Source: Gallionella sp. (GTDB taxonomy: Bacteria; Pseudomonadota; Gammaproteobacteria; Burkholderiales; Gallionellaceae). Taken from it: a stretch of DNA of 9,808 nucleotides. Of this stretch, positions 5,518-9,808 are shown in pieces. The position numbers were made by a program, and so were the translations under genes. The DNA lies in contig JANLID010000300.1 in the NCBI GenBank assembly GCA_024654105.1, forward strand, positions 1 through 9,808, given 5' to 3'. The notes under the pieces were generated by a model. It did not search any database, had not been told where the DNA came from, and was given only the letters and a program-made list of their open reading frames with translations. The first letter of the stretch is position 1; each line of letters starts with the position of its first letter.

Positions 5518-8145
5518 ATGGTAACGGCAGACAGAATCAGCAGCCAGGAATTGATGCGGGCATTCTTTGCGCCTGCAGAGACGCTGATGAATCGCCTGAA
5601 TATCGCCAGGAAGTTTGCGCTACTGGGGCTGATGTTGCTGGTTGCGATCGGGGTGGTCGTGTACAGCCTGTTTGCCAGTCTCGGCGCGGCGATCAACTTT
5701 TCGCAGCAACAACTGAAAGGCCTCGAACTGATCAGGCCGTTTCCCCATGCCATACAGGTACTCCAGGAGCACCGCGGGCTTTCCGCCGGGCTGCTCGGCG
5801 GCGACGAGACCGTGCGGGATATTCGCGCCAGTACGGAAAAGGAAGTGGTCGAGGCGTTGGACGGTGTGCTGGGGACACAACTTTCCGGCATGGCGTCGAG
5901 TGAAAGCCGGCAGTACATCAAAACAGAATGGGAGCGCCTGCGCAGCGAAGGGCTCAATTGGACGGTAGACGAGAATTTTGCCGCGCATACCCGCCTGATC
6001 GAACGGATATGGACGCTCGAGGTGGACGTGTCCGATGAATACAGTCTGATTCTGGACCCTGAATTCAATACCTACTATTTGATCGATACCATCGTAAATA
6101 AACTGCCGTTCGCGATCGAACGTCTCGGGCAGTTGCGCGCACACGGCACCGGCATGCTGGCGGAAAAACGGATCACTGCGCAGCAGCAGACCGAAATGAA
6201 CATTTTACTGGCAGAGTTCAAGGACAATATCGGAACGATCAAGGTGAATCTCGACAAGATCGGTCGCCACAGTCCGGCGCTGCAGGGGGTGATTTCGGTG
6301 GCGTTCGATAATATTGCCGACTCCGGGCGGCAGATGACCAGCCTCGTAAAGGCTGATATTTTCGACGGGAGCAGGGATAATTCCCCCGAGGATTTCTTCT
6401 GGATGTCCACGGCGGCCATCGACCAAAACTATGCGCAGCTCCATGAATCGTTATTGCCAATGGCGGAAACTCTCATCGAGGCGCGTATTGCGCGGGCGAA
6501 AAATACGCTGCACGCCAGTGTCGGTATTGCCTTGCTGCTGTTTCTGGTGGCAGCCTATTTCTCGATAGGGGTTTGTCGCACCATCATCGTCAATATCCGC
6601 TCATTGGCCAGTTCGGCGCATGCCTTTGCCGGAGGCGACCTGCATGAGCGGGTCAATCTCAATGCACGCGACGAGTTCCGGCAGGTAGGCGATAGCTTCA
6701 ACAAGATGGCCGGTAGGCTCAAAACATTACTCGAAACGTCTCGCGAAAGCGAAGCGCGTCTGCACGACTTGTCGGTGCATCTCGAAGATCGGGTGAAGGA
6801 GCGCACCGCCGAACTGGCATGGGCTCAGCATGAAACCGAATCGCTGTTGCGGCGCAACCAGGCATTGATGGAGACCTCCATGGATGGCATCTATGTGCTG
6901 GATATGCAGGGCAGCCTGGTGGCGGCCAATGATGCCTTTTGCCGCATACTGGGCTATACCCAGCAAGAGGTGCTTGGTCTTAACGCGGCCGACTGGAACG
7001 CGCAATGGACGGTTGACGAATTGCGCGCGAAATTCAGCGAGCTGATTGGCGGGAGCGCGCCGTTCGAAACGGTGTGGCGCCGCAAGGACAGTACATTGCT
7101 GAATGTCGAGATCAGCGCCTCCGGCGTGGAACTGGAAGGGCAGAAACTCATCTTTGCGTCAAGCCGCGACATCACTGCGCGCAAGCAGGCCGAGAGCATG
7201 CCGCGGCAGCACAAGGTGATAATCGACACCGCCATAGATGGCTTCTGGATGGCTGATGCGATGGGTAATTTGCGGGAGGTCAATATGGCATACGCCGAGA
7301 TGTCAGGTTATTCGATCGATGAACTGGTGAAGATGCATATCAGCGACCTGGAGGCGAAGGAGCAGTCCATCGAGGATGTGCTGGCGCATGCCGCAAAAAT
7401 CATCGCGCAGGGCTATGACCGCTTCGAGACGCGCCATCGCCGCAAGGATGGGCACGAGATCGATATAGAGGTCTCCGCCACATTTCATGCAGAGTCGCAG
7501 CAATTCTTCGGGTTCTGTCGCGATATCAGCGAGCGCAAGCGGGTCGAGGAGGAAATTCACTGTCTGGCGTTCTATGACGCGCTGACAAAATTGGCCAACC
7601 GGCGCCTGTTCCTTGACCGCTTCCAGGCGGCCTTGCCCGTTTCGGCGCGTCACAACAGTTATGGTGCGGTATTGTTCATCGATATGGATAAATTAAAGGC
7701 GCTTAACGACACGCTCGGGCATGACTACGGCGATCTGCTGCTGGTCGAGGTGGCGATCCGGATCAAGGCCTGCGTGCGCGAAATGGATACCGCGGCCAGA
7801 TTGGGCGGGGACGAGTTCGTCGTGCTGATCGAGGAAATCAGCGACAACCGGGAGGAGGCTGCGCACAAGGTCGGGCTGGTTGCCGAAAAAATCCGCGAGG
7901 CATTGGCGCGTCCCTACCATCTCAATGGCCACGAGCACCATAGCTCGCCCAGCATCGGGGTCTGCCTGTATCGCGGCAACGAAGAGACCGTGGATACCTT
8001 GCTGAAATATGCCGACATGGCGATGTACCACGCCAAGAATTCCGGGCGCAATGCAGTGCGTTTTTTCGATGCTGCCATGCAGCATGACGAGGCAGCGCAT
8101 ACCGGGCGGGCGGATGATTTGCGCCGTGCCGATCGAGAGGTTTGA
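5518..8145 (+). CDS. Membrane-bound sensor diguanylate cyclase (HAMP-PAS-PAS-GGDEF)
   Basis: This 875-residue inner-membrane receptor should make cyclic di-GMP in response to an external or PAS-sensed signal. Order of parts: short cytoplasmic N-terminus; membrane helix 33-53; periplasmic region to about 332, helical, with the motif LQEHRGLSAGLLGG that recalls NIT-like sensor domains; second membrane helix 334-354; HAMP 355-405; coiled coil; PAS 447-556; PAS 567-680; GGDEF 681-848. The active site is GGDEF (763-767), the metal segment is FIDMDKLKALNDTLGHDYGD, and an inhibitory RxxD (R754-D757) stands five residues before GGDEF. Both catalysis and product feedback therefore look possible. ATG 5518 is supported by GAGGA at 5505-5509. 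The C-terminal tail, with ADDLRR, resembles the linker that leads into an EAL domain in GGDEF-EAL proteins, but a stop follows, suggesting a lost phosphodiesterase half. The ligand is unknown. Confidence 0.93.
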   Translation: MVTADRISSQELMRAFFAPAETLMNRLNIARKFALLGLMLLVAIGVVVYSLFASLGAAINFSQQQLKGLELIRPFPHAIQVLQEHRGLSAGLLGGDETVRDIRASTEKEVVEALDGVLGTQLSGMASSESRQYIKTEWERLRSEGLNWTVDENFAAHTRLIERIWTLEVDVSDEYSLILDPEFNTYYLIDTIVNKLPFAIERLGQLRAHGTGMLAEKRITAQQQTEMNILLAEFKDNIGTIKVNLDKIGRHSPALQGVISVAFDNIADSGRQMTSLVKADIFDGSRDNSPEDFFWMSTAAIDQNYAQLHESLLPMAETLIEARIARAKNTLHASVGIALLLFLVAAYFSIGVCRTIIVNIRSLASSAHAFAGGDLHERVNLNARDEFRQVGDSFNKMAGRLKTLLETSRESEARLHDLSVHLEDRVKERTAELAWAQHETESLLRRNQALMETSMDGIYVLDMQGSLVAANDAFCRILGYTQQEVLGLNAADWNAQWTVDELRAKFSELIGGSAPFETVWRRKDSTLLNVEISASGVELEGQKLIFASSRDITARKQAESMPRQHKVIIDTAIDGFWMADAMGNLREVNMAYAEMSGYSIDELVKMHISDLEAKEQSIEDVLAHAAKIIAQGYDRFETRHRRKDGHEIDIEVSATFHAESQQFFGFCRDISERKRVEEEIHCLAFYDALTKLANRRLFLDRFQAALPVSARHNSYGAVLFIDMDKLKALNDTLGHDYGDLLLVEVAIRIKACVREMDTAARLGGDEFVVLIEEISDNREEAAHKVGLVAEKIREALARPYHLNGHEHHSSPSIGVCLYRGNEETVDTLLKYADMAMYHAKNSGRNAVRFFDAAMQHDEAAHTGRADDLRRADREV

Positions 8146-8170
8146 GACGTTGCTGTACGGGCACGGCGCA
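8120..8170. repeat. 11-bp perfect inverted repeat around the diguanylate cyclase stop
   Basis: TGCGCCGTGCC (8120-8130) is repeated inverted as GGCACGGCGCA (8160-8170), with 29 bases between that include the stop at 8143-8145. The loop is long and no T-run follows, so it is not a good intrinsic terminator. It sits exactly at the junction between the truncated GGDEF gene and the UrtA-like fragment, so it may mark the rearrangement there. Confidence 0.6.
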
Positions 8171-8420
8171 GCATAACCGTGCGCCGCATTGTGCCCCTGG
8201 CGGTGGAGGAGGCGAACCAGTCCGGCGGAGTGAACGGCCAGCAGATTGAAATGGTAGTCGAAGACTGCCGCTCCGATGCCGCCTGCTGCGCGCAGCAGGC
8301 GGAAAAACTCATCACGCAAAACAAGGTGCAGGCGCCGTTCGGCTGCTGGGCATCGGCTTGCCGCAAGGCGGTCAAAACTGTCGTCGAAAAGCATCATCAT
8401 CTGCTGTTCTATCCGCTCAT
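8146..8420 (+). pseudogene. Fragment of a UrtA-like (urea/amide-type) ABC substrate-binding protein
   Basis: Read in the same frame as the preceding gene, this stretch gives about 90 residues that match the early part of UrtA-type periplasmic binding proteins: LAVEEANQSGGVNGQQIEMV, VVEDCRSDAACCAQQAEKLI, then FGCWASACRKAV and VVEKHHHLLFYPL. In the family these correspond to the first Rossmann-like lobe, including the FGCWTSASRKAV ligand loop. The match stops abruptly after about 8418; the remaining three quarters of such a protein, its signal peptide and a start site are absent. A GTG at 8179 has no ribosome site ahead of it, and an open frame continuing from it to 8667 overlaps the MHYT gene and is not protein-like. 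I read it as the remnant of a binding protein or of a receptor with a UrtA-like sensor. Identification is from remembered family motifs. Confidence 0.7.
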
Positions 8421-8434
8421 CACAGAGGATAGGG

Positions 8435-8449
8435 TAAGGAAGCGAATTG
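8435..8449 (+). promoter_or_regulatory. Ribosome binding site and TTG start of the MHYT gene
   Basis: TAAGGA (8435-8440) is a near-perfect Shine-Dalgarno six bases before TTG (8447-8449). The TAA at 8435-8437 is the in-frame stop upstream, so the reading frame cannot begin earlier. No ATG or GTG lies between it and the first membrane helix; later in-frame candidates (TTG 8477, GTG 8486, ATG 8498) would cut into that helix. This decides the start. Confidence 0.75.
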
Positions 8450-9808
8450 TTAATCATCTGGAATATCCCGCTGGTATTGTTATCCGTGCTGGCCGCGATG
8501 ATCGGCTCGTTCACGGCACTTACCCATGTACAGCGGATGCGCGAGAGCAGCGGTCGTTCGACATGGGTATGGATGACTGCCGGCGGCATCACACTGGGCT
8601 TGGCGATCTGGTCCGTGCACTTTATCGGCATGTTGGCCTTTCATCTGCCCATTCCTCTCGGCTATGACCTGCCTTTGACCCTGCTTTCTGCTTTACCCGC
8701 GATTGCCGCAGCTTTGCTCGGTTTTTACGTGCTGCGCGAACCGGACATCAGCGTTTTACGCATCATTCTGAGCGGCATGCTAATGGGTTTGGGCATCAGC
8801 ATCATGCACTACACCGGCATGGCAGCTCTCAAGATGTCGCCACCGATCAGCTATGACCCGCTGATTTTTACCTTGTCCGTGGCCATCGCCGTCATTGCTT
8901 CGTGGGGCGCGCTGCTGCTGATGTATCAGGGCGAGCGCATAAAAATACCCGCTCTGCCGCGCTTTGCACTGGGTAGCGTAATCATGGGCTTGGCGATTTC
9001 CGGCATGCACTACACCGCTATGCTAGGCACGCAGATCCAGCCCGGCAGTGTTTGTCTGAGCTATGCGCTCGATGGACGTGATCTTCCGGTAATGATGGTG
9101 GTACTGACTTCCCTGATTTCTCTGCTCTGGTTTGGCGGCGGGATCATCGCTGTGTTGTTCGACCAGCGCATGGTGCGACAGAACGCGCAGGCTTTGGTGC
9201 AACTCGAACAAACCCACAGGCAGGTATTAAGGGAGTTGGAGTATCAAAAATATGCGCTGGATCAGCACTCGATCGTGGCGATTACCGATGTGCGCGGCAC
9301 GATTACTTACGTCAACGACAAATTCTGCGCCATCAGCCAGTATTCACGCGATGAGCTGCTTGGGCAGAATCACCGCATAATCAATTCCGGCACACGCCCG
9401 AAAGAATTTTTTCGCGACATGTACCGTACCATTGCTGCGGGGGAGGTATGGCATGGGGATTGTTGCAATCGCGCCATGGACGGCAGCCTGTATTGGGTGG
9501 CAACCACCATCGTTCCTTATATAGGCAGTGACGGCAAACCATTCCAATACATTACGATATGCACCGACATCACCGGGCGCAAGAAAGCGGAAGAGCAATT
9601 ACGTATCGCAGCGACAGCTTTCGAGACGCATGAGGCCATTCTGATTACCGACGCCAATGCGGACATCATTCGCGTCAATCAGGCGTTTACCAACATCACC
9701 GGCTACCAGCCGGAAGAGGTGCTGGGCAAGAATCCGCGCATCCTCAGTTCGGGCCGCAAGGATAAGACATTTTATGTGGCGATGTGGCAGCAGTTGCTGA
9801 CAACCGGC
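8447..9808 (+). CDS. MHYT-PAS-PAS signalling protein, N-terminal part (runs off right edge)
   Basis: The 454 residues in the window form a membrane MHYT sensor followed by two PAS domains. The MHYT part (about 1-240) has seven likely membrane helices and three repeats of the signature: VHFIGM (57-62, first residue changed), MHYTGM (120-125) and MHYTAM (187-192). In this family the His and Met residues are proposed to bind a metal, perhaps copper, and sense a gas or redox signal. A short coiled coil (about 241-262) leads to PAS 1 (about 265-385, ending in TDITGRKKAEEQL) and PAS 2 (from about 390: AFETHEAILITDA... and GKNPRILSSGRKDK). Related proteins usually end in GGDEF and EAL domains, so this is probably another cyclic-di-GMP enzyme, but the output half is outside the window. 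The frame is open to the last base. It starts 301 bases after the diguanylate cyclase stop, same strand. Confidence 0.9.
   Translation, partial: MLIIWNIPLVLLSVLAAMIGSFTALTHVQRMRESSGRSTWVWMTAGGITLGLAIWSVHFIGMLAFHLPIPLGYDLPLTLLSALPAIAAALLGFYVLREPDISVLRIILSGMLMGLGISIMHYTGMAALKMSPPISYDPLIFTLSVAIAVIASWGALLLMYQGERIKIPALPRFALGSVIMGLAISGMHYTAMLGTQIQPGSVCLSYALDGRDLPVMMVVLTSLISLLWFGGGIIAVLFDQRMVRQNAQALVQLEQTHRQVLRELEYQKYALDQHSIVAITDVRGTITYVNDKFCAISQYSRDELLGQNHRIINSGTRPKEFFRDMYRTIAAGEVWHGDCCNRAMDGSLYWVATTIVPYIGSDGKPFQYITICTDITGRKKAEEQLRIAATAFETHEAILITDANADIIRVNQAFTNITGYQPEEVLGKNPRILSSGRKDKTFYVAMWQQLLTTG

Noticed and set aside
8179..8667. Open frame of 162 codons from a GTG, as an intact small gene
   Set aside because: Only the first 80 or so codons resemble a protein family; the rest is out of frame over the MHYT gene. 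There is no ribosome site or signal peptide, so it was treated as a pseudogene fragment ending near 8420.

Overview
The window looks like a chromosomal segment of a betaproteobacterium, probably an environmental member of the Nitrosomonadales/Gallionellaceae type. This rests on moderately high GC, the mfd | ispD-ispF gene neighbourhood, the protein flavour of Mfd, TsaB and the uracil-DNA glycosylase, and the wealth of PAS/GGDEF/MHYT signalling proteins. Taxonomy is inferred from general familiarity, not from a search.

Region 1 (1-1560) is the N-terminal third or more of mfd (transcription-repair coupling factor) on the minus strand, running off the left edge, with a perfect TATAAT upstream. 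Region 2 (1580-2248) is a compact type II toxin-antitoxin module: a Phd/YefM-like antitoxin and a PIN-domain (VapC-like) toxin. It sits behind a TTGACA promoter carrying two nearly identical 12-bp palindromes that look like its operator. The module lies between mfd and the isoprenoid genes, and ispD begins two bases after the toxin stop, so an essential gene appears to be read from or through the TA operon.

Region 3 (2251-5450) is a same-strand housekeeping run: ispD, ispF (MEP pathway), tsaB and rimI (tRNA t6A synthesis and ribosomal protein acetylation, overlapping by one base), and a family 4-type [4Fe-4S] uracil-DNA glycosylase overlapping rimI. Three REP-like palindromic elements with GTAG heads are scattered here: after ispD, between ispF and tsaB, and a 138-bp terminal-inverted-repeat element inside the glycosylase gene. 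The last is translated in frame as the linker between the N-terminus and the catalytic domain.

Region 4 (5518-9808) is a cyclic-di-GMP signalling block. It starts with a complete membrane sensor diguanylate cyclase (periplasmic region-HAMP-PAS-PAS-GGDEF) whose tail resembles the beginning of an EAL linker that has been cut off. A roughly 270-bp fossil of a UrtA-like substrate-binding protein follows. Last is the start of an MHYT-PAS-PAS protein that begins at a TTG codon with a strong Shine-Dalgarno sequence and leaves the window on the right. The junctions suggest a mosaic of signalling genes joined by deletion or recombination. I saw no tRNA, rRNA, CRISPR array, transposase or convincing intrinsic terminator.
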